A stretch of DNA of 64,000 nt from Cephalotus follicularis. Its lineage: Eukaryota; Streptophyta; Magnoliopsida; Oxalidales; Cephalotaceae. Below are positions 35,843 to 47,349 of this stretch, in pieces. Each line of letters starts with the position of its first letter. Within the stretch, counting starts at the first letter, position 1. The position numbers and the translations under genes were made by a program. The notes beneath the pieces were generated by a model. The model was not told the origin of the DNA. It did not search any database and saw only the letters and a program-made list of their open reading frames with translations. The DNA lies in the NCBI GenBank assembly GCA_001972305.1, contig BDDD01000534.1, forward strand, positions 248,001 through 312,000, written 5' to 3'.

Positions 35843-35847
35843 CAAGA
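35843..35847. repeat. Target-site duplication of E2, left copy
   Basis: CAAGA before the TG of E2 corresponds to TAAGA at 39146-39150 after its CA; one C/T difference. LTR 1 has the empty site CCCAAGACATAT at about 28245. Confidence 0.8.
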
Positions 35848-36480
35848 TGTAACGACCCGATCCCGAATCTGAGCCGTTACAATGATCTGGGATGACTTTA
35901 ACCATATCCCACGGCACAAACTGGTCATATAACTTCCTTCTGTCATCTTCTCCTCTATTTTTTTTCTTCTCTTCCCCGCACATCAAGAGATCAGAGGACC
36001 GGACGTCCACCTGCGCCTCGGCTACCCACTGCAGCGGACTAGCGCCACTCGCCAAGGTCTTGCCTATCCTCTTCCTCCACGGTAGAGGACCAGACCTACA
36101 ACAACTTGGACATAGCATTCATGCATTCACACATACATGATAAAGGATAGAGTAGAAAGAGATAGTAATTTTTATAGTGGTTCGACACAGAAAATGCCTA
36201 CGTCCAGTTCCTCAATCATCCATGAGGTTCCACTAGTATGAAGTTCATTACATACAGGGTTACATAGCTTAGCAAATACTGAGAATGAAAGGATAGCCAC
36301 GCAGGCCATACACAGCAGAGAAGCCGCACCAGACTTCATTCATTCAAGGGAGCTATGCCAACAAGGAGCCACTACTCAACAAAACCCGAAGAGAGCACCC
36401 CAAGGATGTATTATACAAGGGAGCAGAGGACTTCAACAAGAGGAGAGCCCCAACTCACCGTTTCATTTAATCCTCAACAC

Positions 36481-36640
36481 TGTCTTCCAAAACACCAACA
36501 CGCACCGTATCACTTAAACCCGAGGAGAGCACCCACGTGTTCTACATGTGATCACTTAACATTGTCTTCCAAGACACCAACACGCACTGTGTCACTTAAA
36601 CCCGAGGAGAGCACCCACGTGTTCTACGCGTGATCACTTA
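36481..36640. repeat. 82-bp tandem duplication in E2
   Basis: Two 82-bp units starting TGTCTTCCAA (36481 and 36563), containing ACACCAACACGCAC and GAGAGCACCCACGTGTTC; a third partial start follows. Confidence 0.85.
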
Positions 36641-37205
36641 ACACCTTGGTCTAAGGCCAGGGGAAACACATCCTCCACAAACCTTCTCCTCTGCCCTGCT
36701 ACAAGGAGAGCTTCTTACCATGATCAACGTATGAAACCCCTTAGGCATCCACATACCCTTTTCTCTCTAGACCCTTGATCACCACCTCTGCAATCTGATA
36801 GACGACAAGCCAGACCACAACCTCTGCAAGGTACCAGACAACAAGCTTCACAAGTACCAGGCCAAAAGCAGTGCAAGGTACCAGACAACAAGCACTGCCT
36901 GCCCATGAGCTCGACACTTCAAGAGTACACCCCTGCGACGTTGTTCAACAAGTTTGGCATGTCTACCTTCAGGCATCATCAGCAACAGCAAGATGTAGAA
37001 CGCCACAACAATTCCACTACCTGCCCGTAGAGAAGCCATGCACACCTGGCCACTGCAGAGTACTAGACCATGCACCAAACAATAGCCCATCCACGGATAT
37101 CAAACCATCCACAGATGCCAACCCACTCCCAGCACCAGACCAGGTAGCCCGAGGAGATTCACGCCCGAGAAGGAATCTTCAATAAAACACTAGAGAAGCC
37201 ACTTC

Positions 37206-37440
37206 GCTCAGTCAACGCCCGAGGAGACCACCACACAAGCGATGCCCGGGGAGACCACCACACCAGCAATGCCCGGGGAGACCACCACGCCAGCAATGCC
37301 AGAGGAGACCAACACACTAGCAATTCTCGGGGAGACCAACACACCAGTAATGACCTAGGAGACCACCAGAATAGCAATTCCCAGGGAGACCACCACAATA
37401 GCAATGCCCGAGGAGACCACCACACTAGCAATGCCCGAGC
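37206..37440. repeat. 27-bp minisatellite in E2, about eight to nine units
   Basis: Repeats of 27 bp built on GGAGACCACCACACCAGCAA and ATGCCCG. Because 27 is a multiple of three, the minus strand stays open and encodes a nine-residue Trp-rich repeat (RALLVWWSP type) from 37159 to 37455. I regard that frame as a by-product. Confidence 0.88.
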
Positions 37441-37822
37441 ACAAGGAAACAACAACGTTTAACATAAGCTAAGCCTGGGATCAACACAAGGGCCCAGGGA
37501 AAAACGCCAAGCATGGGACAACTACCTGAGGTCCCTCCAACACTCAACTTACACTAAGGAGATGAAATCTCACCCCGGCCGAGTACCCAAGGGATCCACC
37601 AGGGCTCACCCGACAAAACATCTTCAGGGACCAAGCTGGTCCGAGGTCGGGAGGACGGGCAAAACTAAGGAAAACTCCTTACTCTCACACTTCCATAACT
37701 GGAACCACCTCAGGAAGTACAAATAACAACTCCGTTGAAGACCCATCAACGTGGTCATGGGCTACAGGACTGCACACAACCCTCATATACACATATAGAT
37801 ACCCACTTCCAGAGCACCGCAT

Positions 37823-38010
37823 GAACATCGATAGAAGGGCTACGCGAGCACTCCTTCCTCGACAATCACATGTTTGGTGCACCTCACTACATGAACATCG
37901 ATCGAGGGGCTACGCAAGCCCACCCCCGTCGGCAATCATGAGCTCATCACTACACCATATGAACATCGATGAGGAGCTACCTCGTAGGCAATCATGTAGC
38001 GTTAGTTTCA
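37823..38010. repeat. About 70-bp repeats in E2, shared with E1
   Basis: Three starts of GAACATCGAT at 37823, 37893 and 37961, each followed by a GGGCTACG- or GAGCTAC-type word. E1 has the same series at 18699, 18769 and 18836. Confidence 0.75.
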
Positions 38011-39145
38011 TCCAAGGGGCCTGCGAATCACCGCCACGCAACTACCGAGGAGACACTTCAACTGGTAAATGCTCAAGAAGATGCTTGACATGCACTGCTC
38101 ACCAAGTGGCGCCCGACGTGGAGTACTCTGCAAGGAAAGATTAACATGCACTGCTCAGCAGGGGATGTACATCAAATTGACTCCTCTGGTAGGATGCACA
38201 TCCCACTAACTCCCTGACAAGAACACGCATCTTACATGGCCGTAACAGCTGTATTCATCACATAAGATCCGAGGAACGTCGTGTACCAAGAATCTAAATG
38301 CTAAAACACAAACTCACAAAACACCTCAACACAAAATGGTTAAGTTAGTATAACCATAATCGAAACCACAGTAAAACGTCACATACCTGGGTCTCTCAAG
38401 ACCAACTGCTGCAATGCTTACCAGTTCCTTGAAACTCTGAATCCGCCATACCCCTGGATTCTTCATATTCCCATAACTCGAACAGCCCACCTAGATCTTC
38501 GGATCTACCAGCGGATCCACCTTTTGCCATCTCAGATGTCAAACACACCAGGGATACCAACTCACTGCTCAGTGTACTGTGGAACTTCGAATCCACCATA
38601 CCACACTCGGGTAAGGACATCAAAGACCATTGAGAATCACCTTCAACCACGTTTGACTACAGAAGAAATGGAGAAGAAGAGAAACAAGACTTGTAGAGGA
38701 AATGCTCAATCATGCCAGAAGTAAGGATCCAACGAAGAGGAAGCTTGAACCTCACAGGGAGTACTCACAACTCACCCAGACAGAGTTCATTCAGCGTCTT
38801 CCCTTTTCTTCCTTCTTCTTCTTCCTACCTACTTCTCACAGACTTCTTCCCTTCTACTTCTTACTAACCTCCTCCCTTTTCTACTGCCCAATGCGCCAGA
38901 TATATCATTTCACACACTCTCCCTGACACACGTCCTTTCACATTGGAAAACGTTAGCTTCCCTTGTAAGCTTCACTTATGGGCTTAGTCAGAATAAATGA
39001 CTCTTCCCAATAAACACCAGTTTAGGCCTAATATAGCACAATAGAGAATTCCCAAATGGATCAAGGAAAATTGTAAAACCCAAACCAGGCCTTAACCAGT
39101 AGATGACAAAGAGAATCCTCTGCAAAATCGTACCTGAGTATTACA

Positions 39146-39150
39146 TAAGA
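39146..39150. repeat. Target-site duplication of E2, right copy
   Basis: TAAGA, matching CAAGA at 35843-35847 except for one transition. Confidence 0.78.
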
Positions 39151-39259
39151 CATATAGGCCCAAGGGCAAACGGACTTTGTAATAAAAGAAAATTAAAAAG
39201 CCCGAAAACAAACAGGTTAAAATTTGTAAAACATGCATACTAACAACCAAGGTATTACA

Positions 39260-39275
39260 TCCACCCCCCCTTAAA
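39260..39275 (-). other. Polypurine tract of C2
   Basis: TCCACCCCCCCTTAAA on the plus strand; G-rich purine tract on the minus strand directly next to LTR 2. Confidence 0.87.
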
Positions 39276-40640
39276 ACGGATTTTGTCCCAAAATCATAAA
39301 TACAAACATACCTTCAACAAACAAGTGAGGGTATTTCTCCCGAATATACTCCTCTAACTCCCAAGTAGCCTCACGTTTTGAATGGTTCCTCCACAGAACT
39401 CTCACAAAAGGAACAGTCTTACTACGTGTAATTCGCTCCTGTCGATTCAGAATAGCCTCGGCCTCCTCGTCACAAGATAGGACCTCTAGAATGTTGTCCA
39501 GAGGATAGTGCACCACATGCAGGGGATGATACGGATAACCCCTCAACAAAGACACATGGAACACATTACGGACGTGTGCTAACTGCTGAGGCAAAGCTAA
39601 CCGCTAAGCAACTGTGCCCACCTTTTCCAAAACTTCAAATGGTCTAATATACCTTGGACTTAACTTTCCTTTCAGCCCGAAACGTCAGACTCCTTTCCAT
39701 GGTGAAACTTTCAAGAACACATGTTCACCTACATTGAACTCCAAATCCCTCCGATGTCTGGCCGCATAACTTTTCTGTCAAGATTGAGTTGCCTTCAATC
39801 TCTCCCTCGCAATTTCCACTTTTTCCGTAGTGATCCGCACTTGCTCGGGTCCTTTGATAACTCGCTCTTCAACCTCATCCCAACATGTCAGAGCTCGACA
39901 CTTCCTCCCATATAAAGCCTCAAATGGAGCCATACGAATGCTAGCATGCCAATTGTTATTGTAGGCAAAATCCACTAAGCTCAAATATTCATCCTAGCTC
40001 CAAGTCCACTCCAAAACATAAGACCTCAACATATCCTCTAAGGTTTGGATGGTCCTCTCAGTCTGCCCATCAGTCCGTGGATGGAAAGCTGTACTATAAC
40101 TGAGCCTCGTACACCAAGCTTTCTGAAACCCTTTCCAAAACCGAGAAGTGAAATGAGGATCCCTATCTGAAACAATGGATACCAGAGTCCCATGGAGTCT
40201 CAAAGTCCCATGCTGAAAAACCTTTGCCAAACGATCCATAGAGAAGTCCTCTCGGATAGCCAAGAAGTGAGCCGATTTCGTCAATTGATCCATTACTACC
40301 CAGATAGCATCGTTCCTCCTGAAAGTCCTCGGCAAACAAAGTCCATCGAAATGTTCTACCATTTCAAAACTAGAACTTCCAAGGGCTGTAACAAACCACT
40401 CGCATGCTGGTGTTCAATCTTTACCTGCTGCCAGACCAAACACCTCTCAACAAACTCCGCTACATCCTTTTTCATTCCATTCCACCAAAAGTTCTTCTTC
40501 AAGTCTCTATACATTTTCGTAGAACCCGGACGTATAGAAAAATGAGATCTATGTGCCTCTGACAAAATAGCATCTCTGATAGAAGAATCTATTGGAACAC
40601 ACAATCGACTACCCAACCATATCACACCATGCTCATCCAT
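39271..40640 (-). pseudogene. pol: C2 integrase and chromodomain
   Basis: Minus strand: zinc finger HRSHFSIRPGSTK ... CLVWQQVK (second His replaced by Arg, last Cys by Trp), core SIVSDRDPHFTSRFW and AFHPRTDGQTERTIQTLEDML, then [35 protein letters not shown] and a chromodomain ending VRVLWRNHSKREATWELEEY. The stop codon used by C1 is changed, so the frame would run on about 11 codons to 39271. It is broken by several stops and frame changes (near 40360, 39990, 39780 and 39600). Confidence 0.87.
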
Positions 40641-42684
40641 ACGGAACTCTGACTGCTTACCCTTATCGACGTACTGGACTAAGGCCCAAATATCACCATC
40701 GTCACTCTGAGCTGTCTTAATCCAAGATATAAGAGTGGGCTCTACATTCATTGCAGCAACAAAACCTTCAGAACCCTGAACATACAGATTCAAATCCAAC
40801 TGCTCCATATCGGCTATCAATTGCAGCTGAGTAAGCAAAGCCGCTACACTCCCAGAACTCTTCCGACTAAGTGCATCAGCTTCCACGTTTGCTTTACCAG
40901 GGTGGTACTGAATATTCAGTTCATAGTCTTTAAGAAGTTCCAACCACCTTCTCTGACGAATGTTCAACTCTTTCTGCGTAAAAATGTACTTGAGACTCTT
41001 ATGATAGGTAGAGACGTCACAAGTTTCTTCGTACAAGTAGTGCCTCCAGATCTTCAACGCAAACACCACTGCTGCCAACTCAAGATCATATGTAGGATAG
41101 TTCACTTCATAAGGCTTCAACTGTCTCGAAGCATAAGCTATTACATGACCGTGCTGCTTTAGAACACACCCCAAACCTTTCTTAGAAGCATCACTATAAA
41201 TCTTGTATCCACCCAACCCAGACGGTAATCGAAGAATCGGTGCTGACACAACACTATTCTTCAATTTCTCTAAACTTGCTTCCCGTTCTTCATTCCAGAC
41301 AAACTTAGCTCCCTTTGTCATAAGCTGTGTCAATGGTAAGGCTATGGAGGAAAAGCCTTCCCCGAACCGCCTATAGTATCCAACTAAACCCAAGAAACTC
41401 CTAATCTCCTTCAATGTGGTGGGTCACGGCCATTTAGTAATAGCCTCAACTTTAGCAGGATCCACACTACTCCCTTCAGTCATAACCACATGACCCAAAA
41501 ATGCCACATGTTCTAACCAGAACTCACACTTTGAAAACTTCGCGTATAGGTTATTCTTTCTCAGAATTCCCAGAACTATATGTAGTTGTTCTTCATGTTA
41601 TTCCTTTGACTTGGAATACACAAGGATATCATCTATGAACACAATCACAAACTGATCCAAGAACTCATGAAATACCCGATTCATCAGATCCATGAAGACT
41701 GTCGGTGCATTAGTCAGTGCAAACGACATTACAGAAAACTCATAATGCCCATACCGTGTACGGAAAGCAGTCTTGGGTATGTCTTCATGTTTCATTCGCA
41801 ACTGGTGATATCCAGACCTCAAATCGATCTTAGAAAAAATACCGAGCACCTTGGAGTCGTTCATATAAGTCATCAATCTGACGTAGAGGGTATCTATTCC
41901 GAATAGTAATCCGATTCAGCTCCCTGTATTCTATACAAAGCCTCATCGAACCGTCCTTCTTCACAAAAATACCCGGAGCACCCCACGGTGAAACACTAGG
42001 CCGGATGAAACCCCGATCCAACAGCTCTTGCAACTGCTCTTTTAATTCTTGCAATTTAAGTGGTGTCGTCCTATACGGTGCACTAGACAAAGGTGTCACT
42101 CCAGGAATGAGTTCGATGGTAAACTCCACTTCTCGTTGTGGTGGCAAACCTGGTAACTCCTCCGGAAACACATCAGAAAATTCTCTAACCACAGGATCGT
42201 CTTCAAGGCAAGGCTCAACCTTTGAGACATCCTTCACTACAGCTAAGAAACCCTTGGCTCCCTTAGCCACCAACTTCTGAGCCTTTAGAGAAGAAATAAC
42301 CTTCACTTCTTTTCTCGACTGTGAACCCTGATAAATAAAATCAGGTCTATCCACATCCCCAAACAGAATCCTCCGCGTGTGGCAATCAATCGTAGCCCGA
42401 TGGCGAACCAACCGATTCTTACCCAGAATCATATCAAAGTCATACATATGAATAGGTAAAAGATCCGCATCACGAATCCGATCATCAAAAACAAGAGGGC
42501 AAGCAAAAAAACACTCAGATATCACAACAGATGTCCCCATAGGGGTCGAAAGAACCAAAGATGGATCAAGCAACTGTGAAGGCATACTAAGATGCCGAAC
42601 AAAAGACATCGCTACAACCGAGTGGGTCGATCCAGTATCATATAAAACATAAGCCCTACAGTTACCAACAGAAATAAAGCCCAA
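40641..42684 (-). pseudogene. pol: C2 protease, reverse transcriptase and RNase H
   Basis: Minus strand: protease [16 protein letters not shown], an open stretch of 284 codons (41830-42684) through [15 protein letters not shown], then [28 protein letters not shown] and catalytic [12 protein letters not shown], then a second long frame (40356-41414, 352 codons) covering IRSFLGLVGYYRRF, RNase [47 protein letters not shown] and the integrase zinc region. It is better preserved than C1. Frame changes near 41870 and 41420-41590 still break the polyprotein. Confidence 0.89.
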
Positions 42685-43846
42685 AATAGTACCTGTGCGT
42701 TAGCAGCCTGCTGTGTCGTGATAGCAAAGACACAACCTCCCACATTGCGCTGTCCAGATTCTGCATTGTTTCCCTTTCTTTCCTTTGCTCTAGGATCAGG
42801 ATAATCTTTCACAAAATGCCCCTTCCGACTGCATACAAAACAGGCCCCGATGGCCTTATAACAAACTCCCACTGGATGCTGTCTACCGTAAGTATCACAC
42901 TTGGCAATCTAAACATCCGTAGATTTCTGTGTCTGCCCCTGATCATTACCGGACTGTTGCTGTCCCCGGATATCATTCCTCCTTCCTCGTTTGCCATTTC
43001 TCTTATTACTATTCTGTCCAGAACCTTGTCCCAGAAAATCTCCCCTGTTTCTCTTCTTATCACTTTCTTCACGACGTGCTTGGAAATCTAGTCTCTCCAT
43101 TTCAATATTCTTGGCTGCATTAGCTACTTCAGAAACATCAGCAAACCTGGTATTAATCAACTTACGACGGAGCTGATAGTGCAACTTCCACTTAAATTTC
43201 TCGGCTTGTTCCAGTGCTATCCCTGCCGCGGACCCAGCGAAACCAGTAAGTCTAGTGAAACGGGTCAGAAACTCAGTAACCGATTCACATCTTTCTGTCT
43301 TGTGTTTATGAACTCTCTGGCATCAGCCTCCTTATCAGCAGTGGGAAAGTACTGCTGTTAAAAAACTTTGCAAAACTCAGACCAGGTCAAAGTATCAATG
43401 TACTCACCACCCTTAGCTAAGCCCAGAGTCTTCCACCACTTCTAAGCATCACCCTCAAGCTTATAAGTAGCCAACCTAACCTTCTTCTCGTCAGCACAAC
43501 CAAGCACATCGAAGTTCTTGTCCATATGTGTAATCCAATACTCAGCTTCCACAGGAGTCACGGTTGAGCTGAAAGACTACAGCCTCTGTTTCTGGAACCG
43601 CTCAAGCCAGATATAAATAGGTGTGTCGATCATGTCCCCAGTTTCCCTTCCCAATTGAACATCAACTGGAGCATCCTCCTCAGCAACTGGCTCCCTACGG
43701 CCTTGTTCCTGATTCTACTGATCCATCACACAGCGTACCTCCTAAGAAACTGCCTGTCGTATCATCTCTTCCATAGTAGGCTCATTTCTGACTTCACGAG
43801 CCTCAGTTGTGGCAATTCTCTGAGAAGTGTTCCTTGTACGTACCAT
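42685..43846 (-). pseudogene. gag: C2 gag
   Basis: ATG at 43846 (MVRTRN), same position relative to the primer site as in C1. Gag C-terminal linker LDFQARREESDKKRNRGDF and GKRGRRN are visible at 42909-43184, and a knuckle region ACFVCSRKGHFVKDYP at about 42790-42840, where the last Cys is Tyr. The N-terminal two thirds carry many stops and frame changes and have no ORF above 80 codons. Confidence 0.82.
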
Positions 43847-43998
43847 CTACAAAAAGATACAGAAACATAAAATATCAAAAGCAATCAGAAATAAAAACAT
43901 AAGACATATCAAAAGACCATATCGAAGAAGCCTAACCCAAAGTCTACCCAGCCTCACAGGTCAAAGCTAGTCAGGTCTGGTAGGGAAACAAAACCTAT

Positions 43999-44010
43999 TC
44001 TCTGATACCA
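43999..44010 (-). other. Primer binding site of C2, initiator-Met tRNA
   Basis: TCTCTGATACCA, read as TGGTATCAGAGA on the minus strand, four bases from LTR 3. Confidence 0.9.
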
Positions 44011-44014
44011 TTAC

Positions 44015-46440
44015 TGTAACACCCCCAGATGGCGGGAGTCGTCACGGCTCATAACTTAACAGAACTTAAGCATAACACATCATACTGAATATAAGCATAA
44101 CTTCGTTAGCTAAAAACGTGGCAGTCATAACATAGTATATTTGAAAACTGATAATAAACTTAAAAACTTAACATATTCGGAAAACTTAAACATGTTCCAA
44201 AGTCAAATTCTGAAAAGATATATCAAAAGTAATTTATTGTTCATAGCCAATCCTAACAGAAAACCTAAAGGGATCACATTCCTAGAGGATCCTGGACATA
44301 TGGTGGTCATCTCTCAAATCATACTTTCCCCCGTTGCTCTTGATAACCTGCCGATTGGCAAAAAAAACGCGACTGAGCAAACCTCAGTACGAATAAAGAA
44401 TGTAAAACAGTAACGATAACTTAAAAAAAGTAAGATTTCAATAAAACTCATAACAGAAATCTTAAGCAGTACCAGTTAAAACATTATTACAATTAAAGCC
44501 ATAACTTGGGAAACATAAATTTCATAAACACAAATGCATACTGAGCCACTTAACGTATCATGGATCCACAACATATAGATGGAAAGGGAGGCGCTAATTC
44601 CACATGCCCACTAGAATTGAAGTGTACGGCACTACACAAGTCAATTCTCATTTCACATCATATCACATATTGGATAACGCCACACATATGCCATAAACTA
44701 GAATCAATTCATACGCCTCTATCATACATAACTGATCCATAAATCCACCTCATGAGATTCATTCATAACACACAGAGACGTCGTAGACTAATCACATCGC
44801 TACGGAAGTGTCATATCCCCGTGTCAGGCCTATGACATGTCTATGGTATGTCTCATAGGTGGGCACAACTACTCAGTATTTCATCATTTTGAAAACATTG
44901 ATTTTATCTTAATCAATTTAATAACACATAAAATATGCTTTTTCAAACATATTGAAAAATCGTTAACAAACAATATCATTGCATTCATTTCATAAACGAA
45001 ACATCAACCCATTTATTTCCCAACATAAACGAGATTATCATAACATAACATATCATAACGTATCATAGCATAAAAATAAAGTCAGGAACATTTAATTTTG
45101 CAAAATGTCAAAACCAACTATATTTTCGAAACATATCAAAATCATAGAACATAACCGAGTTCATAAAATCGAAAGAACATATCATAAGTAAAACTGATTT
45201 TTGTTCATTAAAAACCAGGTGGCCAAAGAGCAGAATATCCATACCTTATGCGCTTAGAAAAGACTTACGGAAGATTGTTAAGTCAACCTCCCTTGAAGCA
45301 GAACAATATAAAAGACACAAAACTAAGCATATAAAGGTTTGAGAAACATTAGACACATAAATCAGATTCATTACTATTTTTAGAAAAGACCCAGATCGAT
45401 TCGAAGAACAAACAAATCAAAACTGTTGAAAACAGGAATTTTCTGAGCAAAACAGCTGACTGTTACAGTGCTCCAATTAACTGTTGGAAGCTTGGCAGCC
45501 GACTATGCAACAAGGCCAGTCGACTACACAAAGCAGACTGCAAGCAGTCAACTATGACAGAGGTCCAACCGACTGTGCATAACAAGGCAGTCGACTGATT
45601 CATACAAACAGCCGACTACACAACACCAGACAGTTGACTGTTTTCATAAGGCAGTCGATTACACAACCAAACCAATCGATGTCTATAAGAACAGCCGACT
45701 ATCTTGGACGACAGAACAGTAGAAACTTAGAAATTTCAATGCAGAAACTGTCCAAGCTCAATTACCACCAAACTAGAGACATATGAACATATACACAAGA
45801 TAGTGTATGATTTTTAGATGACACTAAAACACAAAATTGACATAGAATACATAAACAGTGACTTAACTTCCAAAGAAAGAAAGAAAGAAGGAAAGAACCT
45901 TTGAATATATGCATACATATAAGTCCAATTTTCTGTCCATTACCATTTATAGATATCAAAACCATATTACAACATGTCTATGATGTCTAAAACATGCTGA
46001 CATGCTTGGGAATACTTATGACAAAACACATATAGACAGGAATCTAAACCAAGAGACACTAACAACCAAAACCGAATTTATAACATGCGGGAGTAACCAT
46101 CACAACAAAGATTACTAACCTGTACTGGTATTACCGACACTGAAAAATAGTAGAGAGAACACCTCACAACAATGTCAATCGGCTGTACATAGAGACAAAA
46201 GAGAAGAAAAAACAAATACACAACTCAAATCCATCCAAGGAAAACATAACCAAGAGGACAACAAAAGACAGATTACCTCTATCAATCTGACGAAACTGCT
46301 CCTCAAGAACCAAGAAAGACTTCAACAATGCAGAATTCGGCAGTGACCAGTGCAGAAATGAATGGCACAACACAAGGCATTGGCATTCTTTAAACAGAAA
46401 AGAGAGACACAATCGGCAGTGAGAAGGAAAAGAGTAGGAT
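44015..46440 (-). repeat. C array LTR 3 (5' LTR of C2), truncated
   Basis: Starts TGTAACACCCCCAG and follows LTR 1 to GAGTAGGATTTT, which in LTR 1 lies about 0.4 kb before the end. There it joins the copia LTR text GATTTTGGGTTGCGGG. The joint is ambiguous by the shared GATTTT. The missing part is the minus-strand beginning of this LTR. Confidence 0.88.
45455..45710 (-). repeat. GTCGAC array in C LTR 3 (decayed)
   Basis: Homologous to the arrays in LTRs 1 and 2, but many cores have changed (GTCAACT, GTTGACT, ATCGATG). Confidence 0.68.
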
Positions 46441-47331
46441 TTTGGGTTGCGGGTGCAAATCAACTAAACACCTTACAAGGGTTCACTCCCCTCAACAGTC
46501 TCAGTAAGGGTTTTAACACCCTTTTTACAGAGAAAGATTTGTAGTAACGGTTTTGTGTTTATAAAGTCACCTCTTAGAGGTTGGATATGAAAGTGTAAGA
46601 ATGTTTGACACACAAGCTTTGAAGGATTTTAAAGTGGAAGCTTTTGTCTTGCTAAGTTCTTCTCCTTTGATATGAAAGTTGAGCTCTTGAAATGGTTTGT
46701 GCAAAAAATCTTTTTGATCTTGTTTATTGGCTTGAATATATAGCTTTCTTTTGATTCTAGCCGTTGGTGAAGTTATTTAGCCATTGGAGTTGCATTGGAA
46801 CTTGTTGCTTTGAAGTCGGCTCTTTAAAACGTGATCAGTAATTTTCCAGCAGCTCAAAGTGTCGACGGTGTCGCATAAAGCATCGACGCTTATGTTACCG
46901 TTGTGCATTTGAATTTGAAAGTTCTTGCTTAGTCCCCTGGTGCTTTGTTCTGGCTGTCGACTGTTTGGCATAAAGCGCTGACGCTTTCCCTTGAACGTCG
47001 CAGCTTTGAATTCCTCCATTGATTTTGAAGGCTTCTGTTTTTAACCGCTGATACATGCTCTTTAAGCGTTGACGTCTTGGTCCAAACCGTTGAAACTTTC
47101 CATTAGACCGTAGACGCTTTAAGCAGTTTTAGCTTAGATGAGTTCAGCTGTTGGCGCTTTGCTCATTGACTTCGTAGCTATGTTAAGCGCTGACGCTTTG
47201 CTCAAAACCGTCGGCGCTTTGTCCTATTTCTGCACTTCTTAATTTTGTTTATCTTTTCTTGCACAGAAAGTAACAATGTTAAATGCAAATTTGTAATCAT
47301 TAAAACTCAAGATTGAGACTAAAAGTCAACA
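46441..47331 (-). repeat. Element I 3' LTR, right piece
   Basis: Matches 50918-51809 of the other I LTR and ends AAAAGTCAACA before the PPT. Relative to the other LTR about 135 bp (50780-50917 equivalent) are missing at the junction with C. Confidence 0.9.
46859..47218 (-). repeat. GTCGACGCTT array in copia I 3' LTR
   Basis: Words such as GTGTCGACGGTG, GCATCGACGCTTATG, GCTGTCGACTG, GCGCTGACGCTTT and CCGTCGGCGCTTT recur about every 30-45 bp. Confidence 0.74.
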
Positions 47332-47349
47332 ATCTCCCCCTTTTTGATG
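47332..47349 (-). other. Polypurine tract of copia element I
   Basis: ATCTCCCCCTTTTTGATG on the plus strand; the minus strand reads AAAAAGGGGGAGAT up to the LTR start, typical of plant copia elements. Confidence 0.9.

Larger units (their letters stand above)
35848..39145 (-). mobile_element. Element E2: 3.3-kb LTR-like insertion without coding domains
   Basis: Ends are TGTAACGACCCG and GAGTATTACA (TG...CA), with a 5-bp duplication, inside C LTR 2. No primer site, gag or pol motif and no internal copy of its own ends, so it is a solo LTR or a non-autonomous element. A CGAACCACTATAAA motif on the minus strand (about 36174-36187) sets the orientation; the same phrase occurs in the copia I LTR. 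It contains three repeat tracts (36481-36640, 37206-37440, 37823-38010) and is related to E1. Confidence 0.82.
33129..39259 (-). repeat. C array LTR 2, shared by C1 and C2, split by E2
   Basis: Begins TGTAACACCCTCGG after the C1 primer site and ends GGTATTACA before the C2 polypurine tract. Removing E2 and one duplication leaves about 2.8 kb. It repeats the LTR 1 organisation: acceptor-like box near 33460, CCTATGG/CCATAGG hairpin at 33950-33969, donor-like box near 34355, GTCGAC array at 34565-34815. Confidence 0.9.
25627..46440 (-). mobile_element. Element C: tandem gypsy array LTR-internal-LTR-internal-LTR
   Basis: Three same-orientation LTRs (25627-28366, 33129-39259 with E2 inside, 44015-46440 truncated) alternate with two internal regions, C1 and C2. 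The middle LTR abuts the C1 primer site on one side and the C2 polypurine tract on the other, so it serves both units. The right-hand LTR lacks its last 0.4 kb. The family is a chromovirus (chromodomain, iMet primer). Both internal regions are decayed. Such dimers usually arise by unequal recombination between LTRs. Confidence 0.9.

Noticed and set aside
37159-37455. Trp-rich 98-residue ORF on the minus strand
   Set aside because: Open only because the underlying minisatellite has a 27-bp period; no flanking gene structure.
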